64,000 nucleotides of DNA from assembly GCA_963693315.1 (NCBI GenBank), contig OY856187.1, positions 110,709,746 through 110,773,745 of the forward strand, given 5' to 3'. A program made the translations under genes and the position numbers. The stretch comes from Diogma glabrata. Taxonomy: Eukaryota; Arthropoda; Insecta; Diptera; Cylindrotomidae. Numbering within the stretch: the stretch's first letter is position 1; each line of letters opens with the position of its first letter. The notes under the pieces are model-generated. The model did no database searches and was not told where the DNA came from. It saw nothing but the letters and a program-made list of their open reading frames with translations. Positions 48,321-60,335 of the stretch are shown here, in pieces.

Positions 48321-49159
48321 GGTGCCGTTCTAGTTATTTATTTTACTCAAAATTTAGATTTGATATAAATGTAAATTTTGTTTTAAATAAAATTGAGTTT
48401 ACCTCAAAATTTAATGAAAACCAAAAATAATCAAACTTTAAAGACCAACACTCAATTCTGGCGTCTTTAGAACTTTGCGTTGCGATGGCTCCATCACACC
48501 CATCGTTTATCCAGCGATGGTTATATTATTTAATAGCGGTAGTTTAATGACGCCATTTACTTTGCATTTCAAGGTGACAGTAGAGTGACATATTATGAAT
48601 AGAGATAATGAGTTTATTCAGAACCACTTAAATGAATAATACTGAATGACGATAAATAATACATACAAAATTTTATTCGGTGCCAAAGTGAATTTTTGGG
48701 TTTCTTCTATAATTGCCAAACTATAGATTCAACACAAAAAGTACCATTATAGCTCTTAACTAAATAATGTGCAAGTTTCTCTTATTTTGTTTTAACTCTT
48801 GTAAGAAACACAAATGTTTTATTTTTAGTAAAAACGAATTGGTGTACCATATTATAGAATTTTTGCTCAAGTTTCCCGTAAAATAATAAAAATTATCATG
48901 AAATTAGAGCATACAAATGAATTATTGTAGAAAGTTTATAGTGAACATCATGACTTGTTTAGTTTTTTTTTCGAATTTTCAAAATATCTAACGAGTTTAT
49001 AAAATTCAGACAATTCAGTTATGCAGTTGTGTAACGTAGAACGTTCTACATATACTCAGGCTGATAGGAAGTTTACGCCCTTCCTTCAATATGAACCGCG
49101 GGCGTAATCTTCGACTTTCAGCCTTCAATATGTAGAGAACTATTATTTTTGGGAAATAA
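48321..49159. other. Unassigned DNA with a hairpin-family fragment
   Basis: Holds the single-arm relative (48717-48775) of the hairpin at 1889-2001, and a GC-richer piece 48465-48560 (GCGTCTTTAGAACTTTGCGT, CATCGTTTATCCAGCGATGG) without an assignable frame. Confidence 0.5.
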
Positions 49160-50520
49160 AGGGCATATGGGGTAGCTCGGGTTGAGTGGTACCATTGGAA
49201 AGGTCTTGATGAAACAAGATCAAATCAAGTGAAACAGTTGTGAGGGTTTAAATTTGAGCTTTTTAATGCATTTTTTCTCAATTTGGCACCTAAATAGCCT
49301 TGTTTTTCATGCCAAAAATGTATTCTAAAACTAAAGTGGTGAAGGTGTTTTTTTTTAAATGGAAACACCAAACAGCGATTGTTTTTTTGAGAATCAAGTT
49401 GTTTTAACCGCATGCAAGTAGCTGCATTAGGATTCGGAAATGGAATTTCACCAAACATGATTATTGAAATGGTCAAGTGGAAAAACTTTACAAAAATTTC
49501 CAAAGCGAAGATTTTTGAGCTGTACAAATTTTTTGAACAACCAGCCGCTGCCGCCAAATGCTTTACGTATATAGTATTAGAAAACCGAATGGAGTTCCTA
49601 AATGGTAATCTCAGAGTAAAATGCCAAAGTCTTTCAAGATGCGTATAAAACCAACCTGTCTCTTGAAGATGACGGATACAAAAACAATAAAGTTGTTTCT
49701 GTTTGTTTTACGGGGCTGTTATGTAAGGCCTTTAAGAAAATATTTTTTTTTACCGAGTCAAGTAGGGTATCATATGAAAGGGTTTGAATTCAGTATCCTT
49801 TAAAAATATATTTTAGAATTTTTGACTAAATAATATTTTGAATAAAATTGAATAATATCGTTTTTTTCATGTTTTCTTTCTCTACTTAGTTCCGAACCTA
49901 TTTAATAAGAAAACTTCAAAACTCTTAGAAAATATAGAAAAAGTGGTAACTTTTGAACGAAAAATATAAGGAAGTGCAAAATATTCATAATCGTACTTAT
50001 TAAAGGGGTGGGAAAAACTCCTTTTAAAACCCAGTCATGTGAGGTATCAACAGAAAGAGCACCTAATTTTAGAAACTTTCGATTTTTTTAGAATTTTGCG
50101 GTGCACATTTTTCTTATTATTGTCAAAAGAGTGCTCCAAAAAGTTGGCCCCCCTTGGGTTTCGCGTTTAATTGACGGAAAAATTTGAAAAAAAATACAGG
50201 GAAAGAAAGTTTGATAAACTCTGAACGAAAACTAAAGCGCAGAGTCATATAATTTTTTCTCTGTATTTTAAGGGGATGAGACTGGGGAGAGGTGAAAAAA
50301 ATCTTTTTTGATCTTTACAAGTGGGGTATCATATGCAAGAGCACTTAATTTAAGAAACATTCTAATTTTTTAGAATTTTTCCGAGCACGGTTTTTGAATT
50401 ATTGTCAAAAAAGTGCAACAAAAAGTTGGTCCCCCCTCTGCGTTTCGACGTTGATTGACAGAAAAAATTGAAACAACACACAGAGATAAGAAATTCGATA
50501 AAACCTGAACGAAAACTATA
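49160..50520. repeat. Irregular tandem repeat, GGGGTATCATATG family (~270-295 bp)
   Basis: The anchor GTAGGGTATCATATGAAAGG (49762), GTGAGGTATCAACAGAAAGA (50038) and GTGGGGTATCATATGCAAGA (50322) recurs with the same following order: GAGCACCTAATTTTAGAAAC, TTTTTTAGAATTTT, TTATTGTCAAAAGAGTGC, AAAAAGTTGGCCCCCC, TTGACGGAAAAA. A distant start is at 49168 (GGGTAGCTCGGGTTGAGTGG), which is also similar to 10537. Confidence 0.75.
49412..49648 (+). pseudogene. Unidentified coding-like fragment
   Basis: The plus frame has a protein-like composition: GFGNGISPNMIIEMVKWKNF, KISKAKIFELYKFFEQPAAA, YIVLENRMEFLNGNLR. Continuity may go on in a second frame to about 49760 (FQDAYKTNLSLEDDGYKNNK, VVSVCFTGLLCKAF). 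It looks like a protein that has suffered a frameshift, but I recognise no family. The overlapping minus frame 49557-49225 is the likely shadow. Confidence 0.3.
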
Positions 50521-50529
50521 GCGAAGTGA

Positions 50530-51685
50530 GAGGATTAATTGTTGAAACCAACATTGATACATATGAGAAAAAGAGTTGGGAATAAAGCGGAACCTTGAAG
50601 AGCTCCTGCATTAGTCGAAAATATATCCGATGAAACTCCGTCAACATTGACTCGAAATTGTCGCGCGTATATAATATTTTGCATCCAGGAAATTAGTAGC
50701 TCATGTATAAACCTTTGAAAAGCCTATTTTTAACTTTATTTGCTTTTTTGCATTTACTCAAAAACCATCCATAGATCAACCTTCGGAATGACAAATTTAG
50801 TAGGAATAAATCTGCGTATGCCCTAAAGTATAATTTCAGAAAAATTAAAAGTAGCAATGTTTGGATCTTGGCCAGTTAGACAACTATGTTTCCAACGAAA
50901 GCGTTAAAGAAGATTTGAAGTCCTTGCCAGTCCGCCACTTTGTAGTCCAAAAAAAGATTGGGATTCGCCTTAAATTATTTAAAAATTTGTATATTTAATT
51001 TTGTGGAGATTATATTATGATCTGACCCACCTAAAAACTCTGATACTTTAAATTGTACTAAGTATGGATCATTTGTCAAAAACAAATCAAGTCAGTTGCT
51101 ACTTTGTCCAGGAATTTCTGGAACTCTGGTAGCCTGGTCTATTATCTGAGTGAAATTATGATAAAGAGCAAACAGCTCAGCCTGTTTCCCTATCTCATTA
51201 GTAGAAGAGCTGTGTATGAGCCATTCTTTATTATGAAAATTGAAGTCCCCAAGAAGAATAATCTTGGCATTAGGATACTGGGCCAACCTATCTATCTTAT
51301 CAGATAGATCATAAAATAAATTAATGTTCTTAGGTGAATTTGGAGAACAATAAAGTCCAAAAACAAACAACGTTTGATTACGGCAACAAATTTTTAATGA
51401 CACCATATTGTGGCGTTTAGAGTTTAATTCAAATTTTTCAATCCTCACATATGGAATAGTATTTCGAACATAAGAGCAAACATCATGTTTGTTGTAGAAT
51501 GAAGATTCTAGATCATAATTAGGACAAATATATTTACTCTTATCTAATGTTACGGCTCTACCACTGATAATCGTTACTGTTAAAAAAAGAATAAGAGATA
51601 TTCGGTCACCAAGATATTGGTGAACCGAGTTGAGATTGACGTTCAAACCCCTTATATTTGTAGAATTGATTGACAATTTAGACAT
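50530..51685 (-). pseudogene. Jockey-like non-LTR retrotransposon: AP endonuclease and RT fragment
   Basis: The minus-strand frame 51685-51092 starts MSKLSINSTNIRGLNVNLNS and covers most of an APE-type endonuclease: 'LFLTVTI' stands where the catalytic 'LTET' glutamate is expected, followed by LFVFGLYCSPNSPKNINLFY and ILLGDFNFHNKEWL (intact GDFN motif). After a stop at 51092-51094 the same frame resumes with LDLFLTNDPYLVQF and GGSDHNIIST (intact SDH). The linker ends about 50750, then jumps to the RT: LISWMQNII, VNVDGVSSDIFSTNAGALQG, SALFPTLFLICIN (for 'GVPQGSVLSPTLFLxYIND'). The RT N-terminal half is deleted and the YADD part absent. Confidence 0.88.
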
Positions 51686-52299
51686 TTCAACTCATCGTTT
51701 ATGATTTGAATTTCAATCACATTTAAATACAACCAAACAGATAAATAAATAATACAATTTTACTTGAGTAGAGAGAAAAGAACAACCCAAATTGCATTCA
51801 AAATAAAAACAAAATCTAAATTGACAAACCAACAGCTCGAAAACTTGAATCTAAGTCTAAGTCTCAGCTGCTAAATCGACAATTCAAACTTTGAAATCGC
51901 AATTGAGCTCTGAAATTGCAATTGAATTTTTAAGAGAAATACATCAAAATGTGATGTACCGCAACTAATAAAAACTTTAGTAAATAGGTGTACGGAAGGA
52001 AACAATAATAAAACTAAAATATTACATTAATACTGTTATTTCAACAAGAATTAATGTCAACAAACAACTAAATTAACCACAATAAAACCAACATCTTTTA
52101 ATGGAAAAATATAATAAACTAAAAACTTATCTGGGAACTTCTTAATTTTTCTTTAAATTCTTTATCCAAGAACAGAAACTATTTAGCTTAATTATGCCAA
52201 TCTGAGTTTATTATTACCAGTCCTCAAATTTGATAACGACGATACAATAATTTTCTTATAAACTAAAACTATTTTATATTACCTAAAAATAAAGACAAA
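51686..52299. other. AT-rich spacer between two transposon relics
   Basis: 51830-51935 has short repeats (CTAAGTCTAAGTCTCAGC, TTGAAATCGCAATTGAGCTC, TGAAATTGCAATTGAATTTT). No gene. Confidence 0.5.
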
Positions 52300-52700
52300 A
52301 ATTATTTATTGTGATCAAAACTGAATTTTAAAAAAATTACGATTAAAAACTTCATAATCTTTTTGTTTATAAATGCATACCAAAGCATCTGGAAGATGCT
52401 CAATTTTGATTGTTCAATAAACGTTCCAGAGCGTAGTTCACCGTGTGATTTGCATGTCTTAAGTTTAGTTTTCGGACGTTTTTGGTACTGATTTTCATAC
52501 CTATAATGCCAGCGGAAGAGATCGATACTAACTTTAAGACGATTAGTAAAACATAACAAACAAAAACATAAATAAAAAGATTACCGGGAAGGTTCACACA
52601 CTAAAGTAAGCAACCCACTAAAATTGGGACATCGATATTCCCCTTCTTGGAGTATGACCTCCATTCTTGTAGCTTCTTATGCGTTTTTGGTGGATCGGTT
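52300..52700 (-). pseudogene. ISXO2/Merlin-like transposase relic
   Basis: The minus-strand frame 52559-52302 reads FRWHYRYENQYQKRPKTKLK, ELRSGTFIEQSKLSI, FQMLWYAFINKKIM. This matches the treble-clef/'FRWRCxxxxC…SIRxGTWFEKSKLxLxxILxxxYLW' start of IS1016/ISXO2-type DDE transposases (Merlin superfamily in animals). Upstream in other frames, about 52690-52620, is a LQEWG-like piece with KKGNIDVP, where the N-terminal zinc-binding 'FLQExGLLxxxxxCPxC' is expected. The catalytic DDE core is absent. Confidence 0.7.
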
Positions 52701-55700
52701 AATTTAATTTGTAAAAATAAGTTAAATTAATTTTCTCTATTTCTATTAGTTGATAATTAATTTTATCCAAGACTACTAAAGAATATATGCTTTCCATGCG
52801 TATGTCTTCCATTGTAATTGTATTCATTCCACAACTAGTGAATTTGATTAAAATTCTTTAACAGTTCTATAGTTTATTAAATATTCCCCTAACAAATTAA
52901 ACAACTTGTTTTCTTTTTCGCTATCTTTTATGTATTTATTTCAATATGGCGATACAAATTTTTGCATGAAAGCTGGAAAGTAAACGAAATATTAGTAAAT
53001 ATATAAACGCTAAATTTTAAACACTCACAACTTTTTCCAGGGATGAGACTGCGCAAATTTTTTACTGATTTGAGCTTGTCTCATCAAGACCTTATTCTTA
53101 CAAAATGTATTTGTTTTGTTCTCACTTCTCACCAGACAATTCATGTTTCACCAAAAAATTTTAGGACTAACCGTTTTCTGATTCTAATCCGTTCCAAATG
53201 AAAAAAATAACTATTTTTAACCCACATAAAAAACAATCAAAACTTTATTAGTTTTTCAAAGATGACTTGATGAAATTTTTTTTATACGAATACTAGACTA
53301 GATATGAAAATAAAATTATGCCTAAAGTTCTATTGCTACAACTACGCTATTGCTAAATTAGGTTAAAGCAAATTAAATTTAAAAATTTTCCTGATAACAG
53401 AAAATATTAAATTTAGAAGTTTTTTAACAAACTTTTCAAAGCAATTATGACATATTTTATGTTATTTATTATAATATTAATTTACTATTTCTAAATGAGA
53501 GAAAAAGTTTTTGACCAATATGTAGAAAAACTATGTAACAATTTTATTGATGTAAATTTTCAAAAATTTCAAAATGTTTAAATTCTTGTCAGTAATGAAT
53601 TCAGGCGTGAAAGATTTAAATATCAGAAAACATAATAATATTTCGTCTTAAATTTAAATTCAGCAGTTAGTAAAGTTTAAGACATTTGTTTTATTTTATA
53701 TGAAAACCAGTTGTTATCCAAAAACCGTTGTTTTCAGGATTCAAATTTTTTTTCTCCGAAAGCTGGTATTCGATATTACGTAAGTCAGACTCAGAAACTC
53801 TAGTTCATATTAATGTCCAAAATAAATCATATATAATACCCTCTAATGTGTCGTTTCAATGCGATATTTGACTTAAATAATCTGAAAAACATAGCAAGGG
53901 CAATTTTTAAGGACTATCCACATATACATATACATTTTACGGACTATTCACTCACCGACTACCAGTTATAAAAAATATTTATACATAAAAAATTTCTTTT
54001 ACATGTTACTTCAATATAATATGTCTCTTTGTATCCCACAAGCCAATATGATTCCACGTGCTGGTGTACCGTTTCAAATTCTCCGTATTTAGGTCACAAT
54101 TCAATTTTTTCACAAACAAAAAATTATAATCATATTCAAGGTACCTAAATATAAAAAGCACAAAACCTCATCTGTTATCATCAGCTTAAATAATTTATCA
54201 AAATAAATAGCTAAGCAAAAATGGAAACTTTTTATTGCTACATAGAAATAAATAAAACATTTGTTTTCATTTTTTCACATTATTTTCACAAACAGAAAAC
54301 CATCCAACCGATTTTCTCCGTCTAAACGTATCTGGATTTGTTAAAATGAAAATTCTTTAGTCTTCTTTTTTTCTTCTCTTTTTCTATTATAGTTATTTTC
54401 TTATCGCATAATTTTCTTCAAACATCCGCGCGCTAAATAAGGAAGAAAAAAACAATATAAATAAGAAAATTCTGAAAAAAATTAAAAAATATTTAGTCAG
54501 TAGAAAAAAAACATAAAAAGCATTTTCCAGTTTCCCACCTTTTAAAAACAACAAATAAATTATATCACCACCACCATTATGATGATCAACAGCTATGTTA
54601 GGATGAAAGTTTTGTTGTTTGTTTATGTTGTTGATGTATTTTGTGTTAAAAGGTTTTATGTACGTTATGTTAGAAGATTGTAATATAGTGTAGATTATGA
54701 AGTAATTGTTCAAGGAAAATTAATTTGCTGAGTAAAACTGAAAATTAAATTAGTTAGTTTAAAATAACTATCATAAACTTTCAAGTTTACACATATACTA
54801 AAACAACATATTTATTTTCTATCAACCGACAATTAATAAAATTACCAAATAAACATTCAATGACATCAAACCCTTTTCAACTCTTATTAAAATAACCTAA
54901 TAAACCTAATATCAATTGTCTTTTAGAAACTATCAAGGATGAAAAACAAAGAAAAGTGGAAAAATACTTTTATCTTTTTATTAAACGAGGAAACTCGTTC
55001 AACAACTCGCGCGAAATTATATTTTTCTTTTTTACGAATTTGTTTTGTATTTTCATCTTATGCGACGACACAATGTCGTCGTCATTGTCACATTTGAGAA
55101 AGTCGTCTTCTTAAGTTATACACATAACGAAATTTCTTTTATTTATTTTTTTATTTCTTGGTGTTTTATCTAATTGGTGTTTGATATAATTTTGGTTTTT
55201 TGTTATTGTTTATGATGGTGATAATCGTTAGATGAAATTGTTTTAATCTGAGTAAAATAAAATAAAGTCGACTGATAAAATTTTATTGAGTTAACGGTTT
55301 ATCAAAGGCTAAACATAGATTTCCAGAATCATATTGATTATTCAAATCAACAATTTTGCAACACTTACAATACGTGTCCTCGTTTAGTTTTATTTAATAA
55401 ATTGATCAAGTATGTAACAACAACAACAGTAATTTCAAGAAAACAACATAGATATGAAATTGTTTTAATTATAAGTTTACATGACATCAAAAATGTTGAA
55501 ATGAAATATGGAATTGTGATATGGAAATTATGGAAATTAGTTAAGAGTTTTAATGATAGAAATGATTAGATACGAATATTAAATTAATTAAATTCAATAA
55601 TTTATATATATATGTAAAATTTTTTTTATGAATATTTTTATTGTGATTATAATTTATGATTGTTAGATTTGTGTTAACGTTTTTTTTTCAATAAAATACA

Positions 55701-56400
55701 TATTGTTGGAAAATAATTAATATACTGTGACAACTTGTCCTATTTTTATTACAGTTATTTTGTAACAAAAAAGGGTTTGGTTACACTAAAACTTCATATC
55801 ATATTTTAAACAAAAATTCGCCTGTCAATACAAAATTAAATTAAATTCGGTAAAAAAAAATCAAAATTGAAAACATCGTATGTTACAGTCAAATAACTTT
55901 TCAAGTTGAAATCTCTATACAACTCCTGATGATCCAAGCATTTATTATTTAATTATTAATTAAATTAGCTTATTATCATGTTTTTAATATTCACAGGGAT
56001 TAGAACATAAAACTGCTAAACATGCTGTTGAAATTTAAAGTAAGCAAACAAAAAATTTTATACACATTTGGTGGCGTGAGAATTAACAATTTGAAAATTG
56101 TTATTTTAACAAAAATTATTATAACGTAAAAATTGTCCACTCTCTTATCTAAGAATAACTGAAGCAAGAAACCAATTACCATTAACACACCTTTAAGCAA
56201 ATATACTAATTATTTATGATCTCAATAATTAAGTTGTTTAGTAAGGTGTATTTATTACAAAGTAAGGTGTATTTTGGTATAAAATGGGGTTACCTTGTGT
56301 CAATATATTTTTCCGTTTTGGTTTTGATTCGATGGGTATTGTTATAGGAACGCCAAAGTTGATTTGCAAAATATCGCCCAAAAATTTAACACAAGTTTGA
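52701..56400. other. AT-rich stretch without recognisable genes
   Basis: No assignable frame. 55060-55080 has a small hairpin (GCGACGACACAATGTCGTCG). 54393-54713 (minus) is a hydrophobic AT-composition frame without motif. Nothing else. Confidence 0.5.
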
Positions 56401-56403
56401 TTG

Positions 56404-56517
56404 ATGGATAGCTTCTATAAAAGGGTCAGCACCGACTTACTGAAAAAGTATTCTGAAATAGTAGAAGGAGAATACGTAGAAAGATTAACAGTAGCAGGAG
56501 TATATGATATATTGTGA
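56404..56517 (+). other. Short coding-like frame, unidentified
   Basis: An ATG begins MDSFYKRVSTDLLKKYSEIV followed by EGEYVERLTVAGVYDIL and a stop (37 residues). Charge pattern and composition look protein-like against the AT background, and it may be a relic exon. No family recognised. Confidence 0.2.
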
Positions 56518-56821
56518 ACAAGTGTCTATATTTCAAAACTACCAAGCAGCTGACATGGGAAATTTGGCATTGTGGAGAATCTTCAAACTAATGATTTAAA
56601 TTATTTTTTTTAATCAATTGAAATAAAAAAAAAAACCAAAATATTTTATTTTGTTCTTTTTCAGTTAGATTTTTGAAGTGAAAACTTCTTTAGGCGCACC
56701 ACACACAGATTTTTCCGTAGGTAGTAATTTAAACTGATCCGTCATGCTTTAAAGTGAAATGCTAAAAATAATAATAAATAATGATCTATCTATCATTTCT
56801 TAACGTTTTAAATTGCGTTGT

Positions 56822-56900
56822 GAATGTCGTGCTCGACTGATGTGTAGTAGATTCTCTGAGTTCAATCCCTGGTGTAGTACATACTTTTTTTTTGTTTTTT
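56822..56900 (+). other. tRNA-like SINE head, variant 2, with Pol III-type T run
   Basis: GTCGTGCTCGACTGATGTGT…CTGAGTTCAATCCCTGGTGT, AGTACATAC, then a run of nine T's. Box-B-like GAGTTCAATCC is clear. It shares TGG(T/C)GTAGTACAT and the general layout with 36398-36478. Confidence 0.55.
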
Positions 56901-57044
56901 TTTTTAATTTTTATTAAACATCATTAAAATTATTTTTTTTTATTATGAATTCATAAAAATAATAAAAATTTCTTTATACGAATTTTAAAAAATCGATCTA
57001 TAACGCAGTTTTTAAAAGTTGTATTGCTACTGTCTTTTGCAATT

Positions 57045-57160
57045 TGCATTCGAGTCATCATGCTAAATAAATATTGAATATATATAAAAATGAAAGCATG
57101 TCTGTTTGTCCTTTATGCATTTATACATTAGTCATCATGAAAATTTGGGAAGTTGTTGTG
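57045..57160. repeat. Dispersed-type repeat start (TATATAAAAATGAAAGCATG)
   Basis: TATATATAAAAATGAAAGCA TGTCTGTTTGTCC resembles the widespread 'AAAATGAATGTCTGTCTGTCC' starts of repeated elements in insect genomes and is similar to 38307-38335 here (AAATGTATGTCTGTCTGCCG). Established only by eye. Confidence 0.4.
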
Positions 57161-57380
57161 TACACATAATTTGCTTTTTATTTAAATATCGTTTTAAACG
57201 GTAGTTTGTTTTGATCAATGTTTTTTTTATTGAACATAATTTTTAGGAAATTAAAAATAACGTAAGAAAGATAGCATAGCATAACCTGAAACAAATACAT
57301 TTGTATATCAAAGTTATATGTATTGGAATTTTATCATCTTCACTAAATGTGTTGTCGGTTTGCAATTGTTGATCTTTGGG

Positions 57381-57836
57381 TGTGACAACCCCGCATACTT
57401 TAGTCCCACCTATTGCCATACGAATGCTATTTTGACAATTATTTGGTTTACATTGTGAGGTTAGTGTGTGTAGTTAGCGGTTTATCGTTCTGACTTGTTT
57501 CCCATTTATTCTACTAATACGATCCAAATACTACTAATACGACATCAACTGATTGCGATTGCCAATGAAGTTTTCACTTCTACCGTGCGGTCTTAAGCAC
57601 ACTCTCTGTTTTTTTCATTTTAATTAGTTCAATTTAGTTTTTTGTCCAAAGAAACAGCTTTTTAAGTTTATTTATTATTAAACATGGTAATATGAATTTA
57701 ATTAACAATTATTTTTTATGTTCAACTATTTCTATTGTTGCGAGCTTTCGAATTGGTGTAAATTTTAACAAATAATATATTCAAATCAGAATAGCAAGGA
57801 GAACTAGCTATAATTGGTGACCCCGAATATTTTATG
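57381..57836 (+). mobile_element. Candidate BEL/Pao-like LTR with primer-binding site
   Basis: TGTGACAACCCCGCATACTT starts a non-repetitive 443-bp stretch that ends just before TTGGTGACCCCGA (57824-57836). I recall TTGGTGACCCCGA as the sequence after the 5' LTR in many BEL/Pao elements. The LTR should end in CA, but the bases before the site are CTATAA, and no second LTR is present in the window. Solo or 5' fragment if correct. Confidence 0.4.
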
Positions 57837-58500
57837 GAATACTGTGATGAATCCGTACCGAAACCACTACATATCGCTAACAAATACAAGACATTAAACC
57901 AATGCCCAAACACTCTCAAACAAACTCCAAACTTACTACAATTTCATATTTTTAAGTTCTCAATATTTCTTCAAAACCCAAACCCAAGTAACAGATTTAT
58001 CTCAACAAACATCCCCAGCATTCGATGAAACTAATCCTAACCAATCAATCAATACCTCAAACAACATTAACAACATAAATATTCCAATCTAAATAAAAAT
58101 CCAAGTCTAAACCGCCCTAATCTTAAACAGTTACAGTGTAACCAACACTTTAAAACTCCTACATATTAAAAATCAACTAGAATCACCAAATAAACAAAAA
58201 CCTCAAATAAACCAATTATTGAGAAATATCAATAATTAAAAGATTACCCAATATACTAAAGTAAAAATAAAATCAATTTATAAATCCCTTAAATCAACAA
58301 AATAATTTTTTTCAATAAAACAACTTAACATAAATAAAACCCCAAGTAAATCAATTATTGAGAAATATAAATAATTAAAAAATTACCCAATATATTAAAG
58401 TAAAGCTAAAACCCCTGAAATCAACAAAATAATTTTATTAAAAATTACTTAAAATGATTTTCATTTAATTGAACGTTAACAATAAAATTCCCTATAAATA
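57837..58500. repeat. Strongly G-depleted strand with ~140-bp direct repeat
   Basis: On the plus strand G is very rare from about 57870 to 58480, while C stays common. Within it, CAATTATTGAGAAATATCAA…ATTACCCAATATACTAAAG (58213) recurs at 58352 with AATCAACAAAATAATTTT after each. The frame 57834-58028 reads into it but has no motif. Confidence 0.7.
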
Positions 58501-58854
58501 ATAGAGAATTTGTATTGTAAAGAGGAGTCTAGTTAAACCAACGCAACCGATACGTAGTCAAGTGAAAGGCTTCGCCGCAAAAGCCTTAGAAAAATCTTAA
58601 GGTGTTTTATTTAAAAAAAAAGGTCTTAAAGTATTTTTCTTAAATTAAAACTTAAAATATTTACCAAAAAGTAATGAAAAATATTGTAATCTTATCAAAG
58701 TGTTCATTAGAAGCCTTCTGCAACAATTTTACTAAGGAATTAGCAATTTTCATCTTCTAATAGATTAATAAAAAATTCCTTAGAAGAAAATAACAGTGTT
58801 AAACTAAAATCTTTATAAGATGTTAAATTAAATTGAATGAGAAGGAATAATCAT

Positions 58855-59165
58855 AGAAGTGTTCAGTAAAATCCTTTTAATAAAATTTTCAATTAAACTA
58901 AAAGAAAAATTCATATAGGTGTTCAGCAAAACCTTTGTGTAAAATTCTCAATTAAATCAAAAGAAATATTCATAGAAGTGTTCAGCAAAATCTTTTATTA
59001 GATTCCTAATTAAATTAAAAGAAAATATTTATAGAAGTGTACAACCACAATCTTTATGAGATTTATAGTTAAATTGAAATCAAAAATCATAAAAGCGTGC
59101 AGAGAAATCTTCTTACAAGATTTCCAATTTAACTATAAAAAATTGTTCAGCAAAATCTTTAGTAA
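58855..59165. repeat. Tandem repeat, ~60-bp period, about five units
   Basis: Units of AGAAGTGTTCAGCAAAATCT followed by TTTAATAAAATTTTCAATTA and AACTAAAAGAAAAATTCATA at about 58857, 58918, 58977, 59036 and 59097. The frame 59056-59361 starts in the last units and is not a convincing gene. Confidence 0.8.
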
Positions 59166-59790
59166 AATTAAAAATTTTTACAAAAGAAACCGCATCTGTT
59201 TCCTTTCTTTATTCATGAGAATCAACACTATAGGAGAAGGACCACAAGTAGTAAGTCACAACCTATTATTCTTGACTTTTATTCGTAATCTAGTGAAATC
59301 ACGGAAGAAATCAGTGCAGAAATTGGAACATCCTGAAGCAGAATATACGAAACAACTATAACAATAGACAGTAGTTGAACAACTTCAATTGACAGTAAAT
59401 AAGAAGAAACACAAGTGAAACCGGTTCAGACCAGAACTAAGCACCCCCTGAACCACCACAATACGAAGACGAAGTATTTGAAAATAGTTACTAAATTTTG
59501 TTATTTGTTTTATTGCTTTTATTACTGTTCATATTATTATTTTATTATAATTAATTTTTTTTTAACTAAGCAGCATTTTCTTAATTTTGAAAATTTTAAT
59601 TTTTTTCCTAACTACTTCCTTATATTGTTTATAGATGGATCTTTACGATATTTATAGAATATTTTTCGCGTTTGTAATAGGATACTATTTATCATATTAT
59701 ATTTATTAAAATTACTTTTATGCTTAACAATGATATAAAGTTGTTATAAAGTATTGGATACGCGATATATAAACACATTCATAAAAACCG

Positions 59791-60321
59791 GGGCGTTATG
59801 AGAGGGCATTATGAATTCATAACGCCCGCTATTAAGACGCTAAAAAACTAAATAAAATTATTTTAACTGTAGTTTTGTCTTCAAAACGTAAATAATTCTT
59901 ATTCAATTTAAGCTAGCAAAAGATTTTTACATTTGTTTAAAAATGTTTAGCAACATTTTAGTTATTAAATGTGCATATAGTTTTCCAAAACTATCAAATT
60001 ATTTTAAACGTCATACAATGTTTTTGTCATACGCTACAAAATTTAGGAGAATTTGTTAACATAGCAACGTACAAACAACAAATAATTGTTTTAAATTTCA
60101 AAATAGTTTTTTTCTTGGCATACTATGATACATTTGTATTTTTTTGCATATCAATATAGACTAACAAATTAAATTGTTTCTTAGTTTTTAGGTTATTAAG
60201 TGAAGCATAAAATCTTGTATGCACCACTGGCGTTACTGGGTATTACGCCCATCAAACGACATCCATCGCTAGATTACGTCGCTTTCCGGGCGCAATAACC
60301 TACATAACGCCCTAGGTACAT
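59791..60321. mobile_element. Possible MITE bounded by GGGCGTTATG
   Basis: GGGCGTTATG (59792) is matched by CATAACGCCC at about 59820 (forming a 40-bp hairpin) and again at 60312. The stretch 60230-60321 has more TTACGCCC/GGGCGCAATAAC elements. Either a small element with these ends or a local palindrome cluster. No target duplication identified. Confidence 0.35.
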
Positions 60322-60335
60322 AAATAGCTATTAAA

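Noticed and set aside
54393..54713. 106-residue minus frame
   Set aside because: AT-rich low-complexity frame rich in Ile/Asn/Phe, with no recognisable domain.
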